A DNA stretch of 64,000 bases from Propionibacteriaceae bacterium (GCA_031267645.1 JAIRYW010000063.1:34309-98308); one strand, 5' to 3'; shown: positions 37,463-46,061, counted from the stretch's first letter. Notes: generated by a model from the sequence alone, not told the origin. Program-made: numbers and translations.

Positions 37463-37531
37463 GAGCGTTACAAATGGTCTGGTTTGAGCGTTACGAATGG
37501 GTTGGTTCAGGCATTATGAATCGGTCAGCCG
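37463..37531. repeat. Three 23-bp direct repeats
   Basis: Units at 37463-37485 and 37486-37508 share GAGCGTTAC, AATGG and TGGTT. A third, more diverged copy runs from 37509. They lie in the convergent spacer (37302-37524) between the thioesterase and GlxA-type genes and touch the latter's 3' end. Confidence 0.5.
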
Positions 37532-38526
37532 CCACTCTGACTGGTGTCCACTCCCGCGCCGCAGCCGAACGACTCGCGGTAGCGGGTGGGGGTGGTGCCC
37601 ACTGTCGCCCCGAAGTGCTGGCGCAGCAGACCGGCTGAGCTGAAGCCGACCCGGGCCGCGATCTCCTCCACCCCCAAGGTTGACCCGGTCAGGAGTTCCT
37701 GCGCCGCCACCACCCTCTGCTCGGTCAGCCAGCGCGCCGGCGTCAGGCCGAACTGAGCCCCGAAGCGCCGTTGCAAGGTGCGCGGCGCGGTGTGGGCCAA
37801 CCGAGCCATCTGGGCCAGGCTCCAGGGGTGGGCCAGGTCGGCCCGCAAGGCCCGGCACAGTTCCTCGAATTCGCCGCCGGGGGCCTCGTTCGCGCCGTGT
37901 CGGGGCGGCACGTACTGGGCTTGGCCGCCACGTCGGGCGGCCGGCAGCACCATGCTGCGCGCCACCTCGGCCGCCGCCGCCTGGCCGTCCGTCCAGCCCT
38001 TGATGGCCAGGCAGAGGTCGATGCCGGCGCTCACCCCGGCCGAGGTCCACAGGCCCCGCGCCGGATCATGGGTGTAGAGGACGTCGCGCTGGACCCGTAC
38101 CTTGGGGTGGCGCCGGGCCAACTCGTCGCACCAGCGCCAGTGCGTGGTCGCCTCGCCGCCGTCCAGCAACCCCGTGGCCGCGAACAGGAAGGCGCCCGCG
38201 CACAATGACGCCACTTGGGCGCCCCGAGCCGCCGCCGCTCCGACCGCCTCCAGCCAGGAGTCCCGCACCCGCGCGTTGGCCGAGCCGACGAACCCCAACG
38301 GGTCCTCCAGCCCGGGGATGATCACCAGATCGGCCTCGCCCAAGGCGGCCAGCGGCGCGGTGGCTATCGAGACGCCGCGGGCCAAGGCCACCCGATCGGC
38401 CGGGGCGGCCAAGAGGCAGCTGTCCAGCGGCACGCCCCGGGCGGACCGGTCGGAGCCGAAGACCTCGAGGGCGGCGGCGATGTCGAACGCCCTGACTTGG
38501 TCGGCCGCCAAGATCCCCACCCGCAT
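37525..38526 (-). CDS. GlxA-type AraC regulator (DJ-1/PfpI plus HTH)
   Basis: A 333-residue regulator: an N-terminal DJ-1/PfpI-like amidotransferase fold (1-165; nucleophile-elbow ASLCAGAFLFAATGLL with Cys109, LVIIPGLEDP) and a C-terminal AraC double HTH (about 215-320; WSLAQMARLAHTAPRTLQRRFGAQFGLTPARWL and VEEIAARVGFSSAGLLRQHFG). Such proteins activate amide or ester catabolism genes. It diverges from an isochorismatase-fold hydrolase, the likely target. A long inverted repeat overlaps its start codon. Confidence 0.92.
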   Translation of the reverse strand: MRVGILAADQVRAFDIAAALEVFGSDRSARGVPLDSCLLAAPADRVALARGVSIATAPLAALGEADLVIIPGLEDPLGFVGSANARVRDSWLEAVGAAAARGAQVASLCAGAFLFAATGLLDGGEATTHWRWCDELARRHPKVRVQRDVLYTHDPARGLWTSAGVSAGIDLCLAIKGWTDGQAAAAEVARSMVLPAARRGGQAQYVPPRHGANEAPGGEFEELCRALRADLAHPWSLAQMARLAHTAPRTLQRRFGAQFGLTPARWLTEQRVVAAQELLTGSTLGVEEIAARVGFSSAGLLRQHFGATVGTTPTRYRESFGCGAGVDTSQSGG

Positions 38527-38560
38527 GGCGTGATTTTAGCGAAGATAGTCCATCACGCCA
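38526..38560. promoter_or_regulatory. Long inverted repeat in a divergent promoter
   Basis: Perfect 9-bp arms TGGCGTGAT (38526-38534) and ATCACGCCA (38552-38560) are 17 bases apart. A second repeat, CTGGCT / AGCCAG (38561-38580), follows directly. Together they fill the 70-base gap between the divergent GlxA-type regulator and the hydrolase gene. Confidence 0.6.
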
Positions 38561-38596
38561 CTGGCTGACCACGGAGCCAGCCGATTCGATGAATCC

Positions 38597-39190
38597 ATGG
38601 CAATGAACTCATCACCGACCGCCTTGATCGCGGTCGACGTCCAATCCGGTTTCGACGATCCGTCATTCCCGCCCACGACCGGATTCCCCGGCTGCGAGGA
38701 CAACATCGCCCTCTTGGTCCGCCACTGGACCACGGCCCGCCCCGGCCCCTTCGTGGTGGTGCGCCACGACTCCGCCCAACCCGCCTCGCCCCTGCACCCG
38801 ACCCATCCGGGCAACCGCTTGAAGCCTCTGGTCGAACCGGATCGGGCCGACCTCCTGGTGACCAAGAGCGTCAACTCCGCCTTTCTGGGCCAACCGGACC
38901 TGCACGCCTGGCTGACCCAGCGCGGCGTACGGGACCTCGTCATCTGCGGAATCCAGACCAACTGGTGCGTCGAGACCACCGCCCGCATGGCAGGGAACCT
39001 GGGCTACCGGACCGCGGTGGCCTTGGACGCCACCCGGACCTTCGACCTGGCCAGCCCGATCGACGGCCTCGGACCAGTCTGGCTGAGCGCCGCCGAACTG
39101 ATGCGAGCGACCGCCCTCAATCTCCAGACCGGCGGATTCGCCCGGGTGGTGACGACCGCCAGCCAGCTGGGCCTCGGGGCGGACGACTGA
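38597..39190 (+). CDS. Isochorismatase-fold cysteine hydrolase
   Basis: A 197-residue hydrolase of the isochorismatase/nicotinamidase superfamily. The catalytic triad is Asp14 (DVQSGF), Lys90 (VTKSVNSAF) and Cys124 (IQTNWCVETT), the last with the cis-peptide region VICGIQTNWC. Substrate is unknown; the family hydrolyses C-N bonds in nicotinamide, carbamoyl compounds or ureides, or the ether of isochorismate. It faces a GlxA-type regulator across a 70-base promoter with inverted repeats, which is probably how it is controlled. Confidence 0.9.
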   Translation: MAMNSSPTALIAVDVQSGFDDPSFPPTTGFPGCEDNIALLVRHWTTARPGPFVVVRHDSAQPASPLHPTHPGNRLKPLVEPDRADLLVTKSVNSAFLGQPDLHAWLTQRGVRDLVICGIQTNWCVETTARMAGNLGYRTAVALDATRTFDLASPIDGLGPVWLSAAELMRATALNLQTGGFARVVTTASQLGLGADD

Positions 39191-39235
39191 GCCACTCCCG
39201 CCAGCGCCGGCCGGGTCGGAGGCCGACCATGGTCA

Positions 39236-39273
39236 TAAAGTGGACCAATAGTCCAGATTAAGCTAAAGTGGAC
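39236..39273. promoter_or_regulatory. Repeated operator half-sites before the CPBP operon
   Basis: TAAAGTGGAC occurs at 39236-39245 and again at 39264-39273, and TGGAC-CAATA-GTCCA (39241-39255) forms an inverted pair. The palindrome GACCATGGTC (39225-39234) lies just upstream. Likely binding region of the TetR protein encoded in this operon. Confidence 0.5.
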
Positions 39274-39303
39274 GGCGCGTCGATTTTAGATAGGTGAACT
39301 GAC

Positions 39304-40221
39304 ATGCCGACACCGCCGCCGAACCACCGCGCCGCCCCTGGCGGTGAGCGCGACTACCGACCGGGCCAGTACTTCGGTCTCACCTTCGCGATCTCCTGGG
39401 TTTGCTACGCGGTCGCCGCCGTCCGCAGCCACAGTGTGACCGGTGACTTGATGGAAGACCCCCTGATCTCAGCCGGAATGATCATCGGGCTGTTCGGGCC
39501 CCTGATAGCCGCCGCCATCTGCCTGGCCGGACGGGCCAACCGACCGATCAGACGCGACTTCAAGTCGAAACTGCTGGATCTGAGAAGGATCAGGAAAGGA
39601 TTCTGGCCGGTCGCGCTCCTCGGCTACCCGGCCCTGATCACGGTGGCGGTGTTGGTCTCGCTGCCGTTCGGCGGCTCCGTCGACCAACTGGCGCTGTCGA
39701 CCAAGTTCTCCATCGTGGAGGGGGCCGTCGGCCTGAGCTGGTTGATCGCTTTCACCGCCCCGGCCTTGGAGGAACTCGGTTGGAGCGGTTACGGGATCGA
39801 CGCCCTACGGGGGCGGGGGCCGCTGATCCGCCCCATCTTGCTGTTTGGCGCGCTGTGGTCGGCCTGGCACCTGCCGCTCTTCTTCGTCAAAGGTTATTAC
39901 CACGCCAACCTCCTGGCGGAGAGTCCCATCTACGCTCTCGCCTTCTTGGCAGGCGTGGTCCCGCTGACGGTGATCACCAACTGGATCTACTACCGGAACG
40001 GCCGGAGCATCATCATGGCGGTGGTCTTCCACGCCGTGGTCAATGTCAGTTCGGAGGCGTTCATGGTGACCAACTCCACCAAGACCGTCCTCTACGGAGC
40101 GTTGACTCTGGTCGCTGCTCTCTTAATCGTCTGCGACCGGCCATTCTTCTGGTCGCGCGGACCGGGCAGTGGTTCCGGCGTCGGTCGGAGCGGGAAAATG
40201 GTCTCATGCCGAAAGGACTGA
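39304..40221 (+). CDS. CPBP-family (CAAX-like) membrane protease
   Basis: A 305-residue polytopic protein of the CPBP/Abi family, intramembrane metalloproteases linked to bacteriocin immunity. The catalytic pair is Glu156-Glu157 (APALEELGWSGYG). The Arg of the usual EExxxR is absent. The other metal-region His residues are His189 (SAWHLPLFF) and His243 (VVFHAVVN). About eight membrane helices. AGGTGA lies seven bases before the ATG. Its 3' end overlaps the start of a TetR gene by 16 bases. First gene of CPBP-TetR-MFS. Confidence 0.87.
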   Translation: MPTPPPNHRAAPGGERDYRPGQYFGLTFAISWVCYAVAAVRSHSVTGDLMEDPLISAGMIIGLFGPLIAAAICLAGRANRPIRRDFKSKLLDLRRIRKGFWPVALLGYPALITVAVLVSLPFGGSVDQLALSTKFSIVEGAVGLSWLIAFTAPALEELGWSGYGIDALRGRGPLIRPILLFGALWSAWHLPLFFVKGYYHANLLAESPIYALAFLAGVVPLTVITNWIYYRNGRSIIMAVVFHAVVNVSSEAFMVTNSTKTVLYGALTLVAALLIVCDRPFFWSRGPGSGSGVGRSGKMVSCRKD

Positions 40222-40841
40222 CCAAGAAGCGCGACGCGCGGTTGGCCGCGATCTTGGACGCCGCCTCAGAGCTGTTCGCTGAGAAAGGCTACGAGGCCAC
40301 CACCGTGGCGGACATCCTGGACGCCGTCGGGATGGGCAAGGGCACGTTCTACCACTACTTCGACTCCAAACAAGAGGTGCTGGAAGCGTTCGTGGAACGC
40401 CTGACGGCCCAGGTGGTGGAGCGAGCCAACACCATCGCCGCCGACCCCGAGCTGGACGCCCACTCGAAGCTGGTCCGACTGGTCGCCTCGATCAGCCTGG
40501 CCCGGACCCCGGACGGGGCGATCATCGACGAACTGCACCGCCCCGACAACGCTCGGCTGCGCCACCGTAGTCTGGTCGAGACGATCCGGCAGGTCGCCCC
40601 CATCATGGCCCGAGTGGTCGAGCAGGGCGTCGCCGAAGGGGTCTATTCCACGCCGCGCCCGTTGGAGACCGTGGAGTTCCTGCTGGTCGGCATTTCCGCG
40701 ATCCTCGACCAGGGGTTCTTCGACTGGACCCCCCAGACGCTCGCCAGCCGCGCCGCCGAGGTGGCGCGCGTCACCGAATTGGCCCTGGGCGCCGCGCCGG
40801 GCAGCTTCGCCTTCCTGGCCAGTCCGGCCTCCGACCGGTGA
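40206..40841 (+). CDS. TetR-family regulator
   Basis: A 211-residue TetR repressor. The HTH is at about 10-55 (RLAAILDAASELFAEKGYEATTVADILDAVGMGKGTFYHYFDSKQEVL) and a helical ligand domain follows. ATG 40206 lies within the end of the CPBP gene in another frame; the frame is open upstream but only as a shadow. The stop overlaps the MFS GTG (GTGA). It probably represses the operon through the sites at 39225-39273. Confidence 0.9.
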   Translation: MPKGLTKKRDARLAAILDAASELFAEKGYEATTVADILDAVGMGKGTFYHYFDSKQEVLEAFVERLTAQVVERANTIAADPELDAHSKLVRLVASISLARTPDGAIIDELHRPDNARLRHRSLVETIRQVAPIMARVVEQGVAEGVYSTPRPLETVEFLLVGISAILDQGFFDWTPQTLASRAAEVARVTELALGAAPGSFAFLASPASDR

Positions 40842-42115
40842 GAAAGCCGCTGGGCCGAGATTTCGGCCTGCTCGTGGCCGGTCAGATCGTGTCCGTCATC
40901 GGCTCGGCCATCCTGCGCTTCGCCCTCGACCTGCACGTCTTGGACGTCACCGGCCGAGCGGACATTTTCGCCTTGATGCTGGCCTTGTCCACCTTGCCCG
41001 GCATCGCCTTCACCCCGATCGGCGGAGCGGTCGCCGACCGCTTCTCCAAGCGCGACCTGATGGTCGGATTGGACGCCGCCAGCGCCGCACTGGCGCTGGC
41101 GTTGATCGTGGCGCTGGGGCTGGGCCGAGCGCCCGTGCCAGTCATCGGCGCGGCCTTGGCGATCCTGTGCCTGATCAGTTCGATGTACCAGCCGACGGTC
41201 CAAGCTTCCGTCCCAGCCCTGGTGGACCCAGACCGTCTCGGCGACGCCAATGGCCTGGTCGCAGGGATCGGCGCCTTGTCGTCCTTCGTCGCGCCCATGG
41301 TCGGCGGCGTCCTCTACGGCCTGGTCGGCCTCGAGACCCTGCTGGTGGTCAGCTGCGTCGCGTTCGCCGCCTCGTCGCTGTTGGAGGTCTTCATCCGTAT
41401 CCCCTTCACCAAACGCCCCAGCGGCCGGCCGCTGGCGGCCCTGCTGCTCGGCGACGTCCGCGTCGGGCTCCGATTCGCTGTTCGAGACAACCCCCTCGTG
41501 TTCCGCGTCATCGGCTTGGCCTGCGCGCTCAATCTGCTCATGGTCCCCGTGTTCGTGATCGGCGTCCCCTACATCTTGCGCTTCACTCTGCACTCCTCGG
41601 ACACCATGTACGGCCTGGGCCTGGCCTGCACCGAAGCGGCCACCATCATCGGCGCGGTCTGCGCCGGGAAGCTCACCCGCCGGCTGGGTTTGGCCAACCT
41701 TGACCGCGCCCTGTGGCTGATCGCCGCCCTCTTAGTTCCGATGGCCGCGACCATGCTCCCGGCCGTGTTGAGTTTGGGCTACTGGCCTGGTTTCGCCGGG
41801 TTCTTCGCTTTCGAGACCACCGCCGTCGTCATCTGCACCGCGGTGTCGGTCTTCGCCATCACCGAGATCCAGAAAATCACCCCCGCCGAGATGACCGGCA
41901 AGGTCATGGCGATCCTGCTGGCCGGCTCCCAGATCGCGGCGCCGATAGGCCAGATCGCCTACGGCTTCGCCTTCGAGAGATTCAGCGCCGACGTGTGGGC
42001 GCCGATCGCCTGCGCCGCGGGCCTGGCCGCCCTCATCGCGGTCGCCGCCAGGCCGACCCTCAGACCACGGCCGAAGGGGGAACCCGCCGCAGCGGGCGAC
42101 CCGACCACGGTCTGA
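40838..42115 (+). CDS. MFS efflux transporter
   Basis: A 425-residue, 12-helix MFS protein of the MFS_3/enterobactin-exporter-like group: N-terminal LGRDFGLLVAGQIVSVIGSAILRFALDLHVLDVTG, then the loop GGAVADRFSKRDLMVGLD (motif A variant) and a second half beginning RDNPLVFRVIGLACALNLLMVPVF. The GTG overlaps the TetR stop. Export of a drug, peptide or siderophore is likely from family and TetR pairing. Confidence 0.9.
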   Translation: MRKPLGRDFGLLVAGQIVSVIGSAILRFALDLHVLDVTGRADIFALMLALSTLPGIAFTPIGGAVADRFSKRDLMVGLDAASAALALALIVALGLGRAPVPVIGAALAILCLISSMYQPTVQASVPALVDPDRLGDANGLVAGIGALSSFVAPMVGGVLYGLVGLETLLVVSCVAFAASSLLEVFIRIPFTKRPSGRPLAALLLGDVRVGLRFAVRDNPLVFRVIGLACALNLLMVPVFVIGVPYILRFTLHSSDTMYGLGLACTEAATIIGAVCAGKLTRRLGLANLDRALWLIAALLVPMAATMLPAVLSLGYWPGFAGFFAFETTAVVICTAVSVFAITEIQKITPAEMTGKVMAILLAGSQIAAPIGQIAYGFAFERFSADVWAPIACAAGLAALIAVAARPTLRPRPKGEPAAAGDPTTV

Positions 42116-42158
42116 TGGAGGGTTTGGACATGCGCCTGGTTCGACGCTGTCCGGATCA

Positions 42159-42171
42159 ATGGATTCTGCGA
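42159..42171. repeat. Truncated REP-like element
   Basis: ATGGATTCTGCGA matches the first half of the dispersed palindrome seen at 43191; the second half is missing. Confidence 0.4.
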
Positions 42172-42190
42172 TTGGGTGGACCCCACTAGG

Positions 42191-42225
42191 TGGACGCTCA
42201 CCGCCTCTAATGCGAAGAGCGTCCA
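42191..42225. terminator. Long-armed hairpin between MFS and TacT genes
   Basis: Perfect 9-bp arms TGGACGCTC (42191-42199) and GAGCGTCCA (42217-42225) enclose 17 bases. It lies between convergent genes, where a bidirectional terminator is expected. Confidence 0.5.
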
Positions 42226-42310
42226 GCCGAGGCCCAGCCCAGGACACGCCTACCTAGCCGCGCCTGGTGAGGTCGCCGGAATCCCCCTGGTCCGGTGGTC
42301 TTCCGGCCCC

Positions 42311-42790
42311 CTAGATGCGGTGGAACAGCCGCGCCGGATCGGCTGGGAAGGGGATGAAACCCTTGGCCAGGTAAAAGGTCGCGGCCTCGTCATCCAACGC
42401 CTCGACGATCAAAGCCCGCGCGCCCGCGCGTTCCGACACCGCCTCGGCCTTGTTCACAGCGTCGGCCAACAGCGACGTCCCAAGACCCAAGCCCTGGCTC
42501 CGTAGATCAACCGCCAAGCGCGCCAGCAGGACGCCCGGCGCCAGGTCGGGTGAGTTCCGCGCCAGCCTTCCGCCGCCGATCGAGGAGCGCACCACCGAGC
42601 AGACTGCCAAACTGTAGTAGCCGACTACGAGTGGAGCCTGGCGAGCGCAAGCGACATAGGTCCGTGCCGTCCGTTCGCGTTCAGCCTTCAAGGCGTGGCG
42701 CGCCAGCCATTCGTTGAGCGGGGCTTTCCCGCAGTCGAACTCCGTCAGCCGGTCGGACGAGGCGATGCGACGGGGAGGGTTGACTCTCAC
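42311..42790 (-). CDS. TacT-like GNAT toxin
   Basis: A 159-residue GNAT acetyltransferase of the TacT/AtaT type, which acetylates the amino group of charged tRNAs and stops translation. The acetyl-CoA loop is RSQGLGLG (98-104) after VLLARLAVD. The catalytic tyrosine is Tyr140 in EAATFYLAKGFIPF, the position known from TacT. The N-terminal FDCGKAPLNEWL is a family mark (CGxxxLNxFL). Its start overlaps the antitoxin stop (ATGA). No damage is visible. Confidence 0.92.
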   Translation of the reverse strand: MRVNPPRRIASSDRLTEFDCGKAPLNEWLARHALKAERERTARTYVACARQAPLVVGYYSLAVCSVVRSSIGGGRLARNSPDLAPGVLLARLAVDLRSQGLGLGTSLLADAVNKAEAVSERAGARALIVEALDDEAATFYLAKGFIPFPADPARLFHRI

Positions 42791-43050
42791 TGGCCCCAGA
42801 CGGGTTCAGTCGCTCGCAACGCTTTCCAAGACTCAGAGTCGGGAGCGTCCAGGGCGGCGGTGAACTCGACCCAGATCTCCTCGCTGAGCGCGATCTCCGA
42901 CTCGTCGGCGATGACCGCGGCGGCCGCGTCCAGCAGCGACGCCACCGCGAACCCGGCAGTGGTGCTTCCTCTCAGCGCAGCGGCCCGTTCTACGCGGGTC
43001 TTCTGCGCGTCGGTCAGCCTGAGGTCGAGGCGGGCCGTCTTCACTGTCAT
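42787..43050 (-). CDS. DUF1778 antitoxin (TacA-like)
   Basis: An 87-residue DUF1778 antitoxin: N-terminal ribbon-helix-helix (KTARLDLRLTDAQKTRVERAAALRGSTTAGFAVASLLDAAAAVI) that dimerises and binds its own promoter, and a C-terminal tail (SEEIWVEFTAALDAPDSESWKAL) that wraps and blocks the GNAT toxin. There is no ribosome site. TACGAT sits exactly six bases before the ATG, so the mRNA is probably leaderless. Confidence 0.92.
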   Translation of the reverse strand: MTVKTARLDLRLTDAQKTRVERAAALRGSTTAGFAVASLLDAAAAVIADESEIALSEEIWVEFTAALDAPDSESWKALRATEPVWGQ

Positions 43051-43190
43051 GCGCTAATCGTACGGTATAACACCGCCGGGCCCTAACCCGACGGCGATTG
43101 ACACAGGGCTCCACAGCACGGCTTGACAAGCCGCCGCCCATTCGCATGGCCTCCACCGACGCGGGGAGCGCCCCATCCACGCCATCAACT

Positions 43191-43233
43191 ATGGATTCTG
43201 CGACTCCACTGACGCTCCGCGCAGAATGATGGG
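43191..43233. repeat. REP-like palindrome
   Basis: Begins ATGGATTCTGCGAC and ends CGCGCAGAATGATGGG; the arms ATTCTGCG and CGCAGAAT pair. Orientation is opposite to the copy at 43283. Confidence 0.7.
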
Positions 43234-43282
43234 AGGGAATAGACCAACCCACTAGCGCACCACCACGGCATCCCGCCACCCC

Positions 43283-43311
43283 GTCATTCTGCGCGCAGTC
43301 GCAGGATCCAT
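43283..43311. repeat. REP-like palindrome, fullest copy
   Basis: GTCATTCTGCGCGCAG followed by TCGCAGGATCCAT. This is the clearest representative of the family and matches the element at 30741 closely. Confidence 0.75.
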
Positions 43312-43321
43312 CAGCGGATGT

Positions 43322-43353
43322 ATTCCGCGACCACACTCCGCCGGGCGCGGAAT
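43322..43353. repeat. REP-like palindrome, diverged
   Basis: Arms ATTCCGCG and CGCGGAAT enclose 16 bases and continue into GACG. A variant with C for T at the fifth arm position, compensated in the other arm, so pairing has been preserved. Confidence 0.6.
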
Positions 43354-43419
43354 GACGTGGGGCCACACGTGGACCAAGGACCGTGGCGATGGGCGCGAGC
43401 CCGGCCGGGGCCGCCCGGA

Positions 43420-43746
43420 TCAGTCGATCTGGAGCTCTCCCATGGGGGCCCAGTCGTCCCACTCGGGCAAGCTCTGGCTGACGATCTGCGGGGTCGCCAG
43501 CAGGTGCGGCCGCATGGCCTGAAGACCGAGTGGGAAGTGCTCCGAGCTGACGTGGACCGAACCGGCCGCGGAGTCGCGGAAGCCCTCACACAACAGATAG
43601 GTGCCAGGGTCCTCCACGCTACGGAACCAGTCGAACCAGAGGTTGCCCTCTTCGGCCCGCGTGGCCGCGGTGAAGGGGGCGACGATGTCGAGCCAACGGT
43701 CGACCGACTCCGGCTTGACAGCGTATTTGACGACGATGAAAATCAT
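43420..43746 (-). CDS. Antibiotic biosynthesis monooxygenase-like (ABM) protein
   Basis: A 108-residue dimeric ferredoxin-like protein of the ABM/quinol monooxygenase group. It begins MIFIVVKYAVKPESVDRWLDIVAPFTAATRAEEGNLWFDWFRSVEDPGTYLLCEGFRD. The pattern of V-K-Y, E-G-N and a C-terminal His-containing helix (HVSSEHF) fits YgiN-like proteins. The start is ATG 43746; the frame runs on to 43773 with no better support. Substrate unknown. It stands alone between the toxin pair and a GntR regulator. Confidence 0.8.
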   Translation of the reverse strand: MIFIVVKYAVKPESVDRWLDIVAPFTAATRAEEGNLWFDWFRSVEDPGTYLLCEGFRDSAAGSVHVSSEHFPLGLQAMRPHLLATPQIVSQSLPEWDDWAPMGELQID

Positions 43747-43888
43747 GGCCCCATCTTGGCACGCCGGCCCCAAGCGCGGAAGCGGTCCCAGACGCCCCAG
43801 CAGCCGCCGATCGCACCGCGCGACGGCCGCTGGGCCCGTCCCGGCGCCGTAGTACCAGCCCAGCGGTGGACGCCTCGCCGTCCGCCCC

Positions 43889-44605
43889 TCAGCCCCAGAC
43901 CGCCACCGTCTTGCGGGTGGGCACGGCGTCGGGGTCGCTGGCGAACAATTCGGGGCGCTCCCGCCGGATGTCCTCGATGTCGGAGAAGACGGTGCGCAAG
44001 TGAGAGCGCAGCCGGTCCTGGGCCAGTTCGGCCCGGCCGGTCAGGGCGGCTTCGAAGATTCCGCGGTGCTCGCGCACGTAGACCTGGAGCGGACGGTCGC
44101 TCCTCAGCGCCAGCATCCGGGCCCGGTCCAGATGGCCCTTGGCGGTGGCCACGGCCGGCCAACTGCCGGCGTGCCCGGACAGGGCCAACAACAGACGGTG
44201 GAACTCCTCGTCCAGCCCGAAGAAGGTCTCCAGATCGAGCCCCGGGGCCTCTTGGGCGGCCAGATTCTGACGCAGGGCCTCCACTTGCTCGGGATCCAGT
44301 TCGGACTGGGTCAGGCTCTCCAAACCGGCCATTTCGACCGCCTCGCGCAAGAACTGGGCGTCGGCCACCCGGCCCGGGTCGACCCGGGCCACGAAGGATC
44401 CGATCTTGGGGAAGACCTGTACCAAGCCCTCGTCGGCCAACAGGATGAGGGCCTCGCGCACCGGCGTCCGGCTGAGGCCGAACTGTTCGGCCAACTCGTT
44501 CTCGGACAAGGCCGCGCCCGGGGCCAAGTCCAGGCCGATGATGCGTCGCCGCACCGCCTGGTAGGCCTCCAGGCGGCGGCTGCGCTGACTCGGACCCCGG
44601 CTCAC
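43889..44605 (-). CDS. GntR/FadR-family regulator of the mannonate operon
   Basis: A 238-residue FadR-subfamily GntR regulator: winged HTH at about 12-75 ([59 protein letters not shown]) and an all-helical FCD effector domain with metal/ligand residues ([18 protein letters not shown] and [13 protein letters not shown]). It diverges from manD-uxuA-eda-kdgK, so the effector is probably a hexuronate or mannonate intermediate. Confidence 0.92.
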   Translation of the reverse strand: MSRGPSQRSRRLEAYQAVRRRIIGLDLAPGAALSENELAEQFGLSRTPVREALILLADEGLVQVFPKIGSFVARVDPGRVADAQFLREAVEMAGLESLTQSELDPEQVEALRQNLAAQEAPGLDLETFFGLDEEFHRLLLALSGHAGSWPAVATAKGHLDRARMLALRSDRPLQVYVREHRGIFEAALTGRAELAQDRLRSHLRTVFSDIEDIRRERPELFASDPDAVPTRKTVAVWG

Positions 44606-44646
44606 GGGCCCATCCTACGCGCCAGCGTCGCGTCCGTACTTGTGTG

Positions 44647-44675
44647 TTGATCTTGTATGGAAGAAGTTATATGGT
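44647..44675 (+). promoter_or_regulatory. manD operon promoter
   Basis: -35 TTGATC (44647-44652) and -10 TATGGT (44670-44675) are 17 bases apart, in the AT-richest part of the GntR/manD spacer. The leader to the manD ATG is about 170 bases. The GntR operator is probably in or next to it, but no clear palindrome stands out. Confidence 0.55.
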
Positions 44676-44849
44676 TGGACCTGTCTTGAGTCGGTCGTAG
44701 TCGATCGAACCGATGCGGGCTCCACTCGGACTCAGCCGCTCAAGACGGCCCGGGCCCGGCCCGGCCGGACTCTCTCTGGTCGGCCCGACCGGACTCGGGC
44801 GACCATCGGGCCGGACCAGACCCAGAGGTCGATAGATGAAGGAGTGCCG

Positions 44850-46061
44850 ATGGCCACCATCGAACGGGCCGAAGTTCTGATCTGCTGCCCCGGCCGCAAT
44901 TTCGTGACCTTGAGACTGACCAGTTCGGACGGGGTCACCGGCTTGGGCGACGCCACCTTGAACGGCCGCGAGCTGGCCGTGGCCTCCTATCTGCGCGACC
45001 ACGTCGCCCCTTTGCTGATCGGGCGGGACCCGGACCGGATCGAAGACACCTGGCAATACCTCTACAAGGGCGCCTACTGGCGGCGCGGCCCGGTCACCAT
45101 GACCGCCGTCGCCGCCGTCGACACCGCCCTGTGGGACATCAAAGCCAAGCTGGCCGGGATGCCGCTGCACCAGCTGTTGGGCGGCCGCAGCCGGGACGGC
45201 GTCATGGTCTACCCCCACGCCTCCGGCCAGACCGTGCCGGAGCTGCTGGACGACGTCGCCCGCCTGCTCGACCTGGGCTACCAAGCCATCCGGGCCCAAG
45301 CCGCCGTGCCCGGGCTGACCGGCTCCTACGGGGTCAAGAAGAACGGCCGTTACGAACCGGCCGACTCCGCCCGCCCGGAAGAACAGGCTTGGTCCTCCGA
45401 GGCCTACCTCGACTTCGCCCCCCGCTACCTGGAACAGGTGCGTCAACGTTTCGGCTTCGACTTCCACCTCCTGCACGACGTCCACCACCGCCTGACCCCG
45501 ATCCAAGCCGCCCGCTTCGGCCGCTCGGTCGAGCAGCTCCGGCTGTTCTGGATGGAAGATCCGACCCCGGCCGAGGACCAGGAGTCCTTCCGCCTGATCC
45601 GCCAACACACCTGCACCCCGATCGCGGTGGGCGAGGCCCTGACCTCGATCTGGGAGGTCCAGCACCTGATCACGAACCGTCTGATCGACTACGTCCGTTG
45701 CACCGTCGTGCACGCCGGCGGCATCACCCACCTGCGTCGTATCTTCGACTTGGCCGACCTATACCAGGTCCGCTCCGGCTGCCACGGCGCCTCCGACCTG
45801 TCGCCGGTGACCCAGGCGGCGGCCTGCCAGCTGGGCCTGGCCATCCCCAACTTCGGCATCCAAGAGCACATGGGCTACCCGCCTCAGACGGCCGAGGTCT
45901 TCCACAGTGGCGTCCAGCTGAAGGACGGCTGCCTCGACGTCGACGACAGCCCCGGCCTGGGGGTCGAATACGACGACCAGGCGGCGGCCCGTTTCGCCGA
46001 CTTCGAACCCAAGTATCTACCGGTGGCCCGACGCCTGGACGGCTCGGTGCATGATTGGTGA
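44850..46061 (+). CDS. manD: D-mannonate dehydratase, ManD (enolase superfamily)
   Basis: A 403-residue enolase-superfamily enzyme of the ManD/RspA group, dehydrating D-mannonate to 2-keto-3-deoxygluconate. Metal ligands are Asp210 (LLHDVHHRL), Glu236 ([11 protein letters not shown]) and Glu262 (VGEALTS). The acid/base His212 follows the first ligand, and Arg148 and Tyr160 are in the ManD catalytic positions. [12 protein letters not shown] marks the C-terminal loop. ATG 44850 has GAAGGAG five bases before it; the open frame back to 44640 has no site. First gene of manD-uxuA-eda-kdgK. Some RspA-group proteins have low or no activity, so activity is inferred. Confidence 0.9.
   Translation: MATIERAEVLICCPGRNFVTLRLTSSDGVTGLGDATLNGRELAVASYLRDHVAPLLIGRDPDRIEDTWQYLYKGAYWRRGPVTMTAVAAVDTALWDIKAKLAGMPLHQLLGGRSRDGVMVYPHASGQTVPELLDDVARLLDLGYQAIRAQAAVPGLTGSYGVKKNGRYEPADSARPEEQAWSSEAYLDFAPRYLEQVRQRFGFDFHLLHDVHHRLTPIQAARFGRSVEQLRLFWMEDPTPAEDQESFRLIRQHTCTPIAVGEALTSIWEVQHLITNRLIDYVRCTVVHAGGITHLRRIFDLADLYQVRSGCHGASDLSPVTQAAACQLGLAIPNFGIQEHMGYPPQTAEVFHSGVQLKDGCLDVDDSPGLGVEYDDQAAARFADFEPKYLPVARRLDGSVHDW

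Larger units (their letters stand above)
43051..43419. other. Intergenic region rich in palindromes
   Basis: No gene. It contains the tacA promoter (-10 TACGAT, minus strand 43057-43062, next to GGTATAACACC), two TTGACA boxes on the plus strand (43098, 43123) without partners, and three REP-like elements. Confidence 0.5.

Noticed and set aside
43098..43128. Two TTGACA boxes on the plus strand
   Set aside because: Neither has a -10 at proper distance and no plus-strand gene follows.
30641..43353. Repeated short palindromes as a CRISPR array
   Set aside because: Copies are kilobases apart, in both orientations, without regular spacers or cas genes; they fit REP-like elements.
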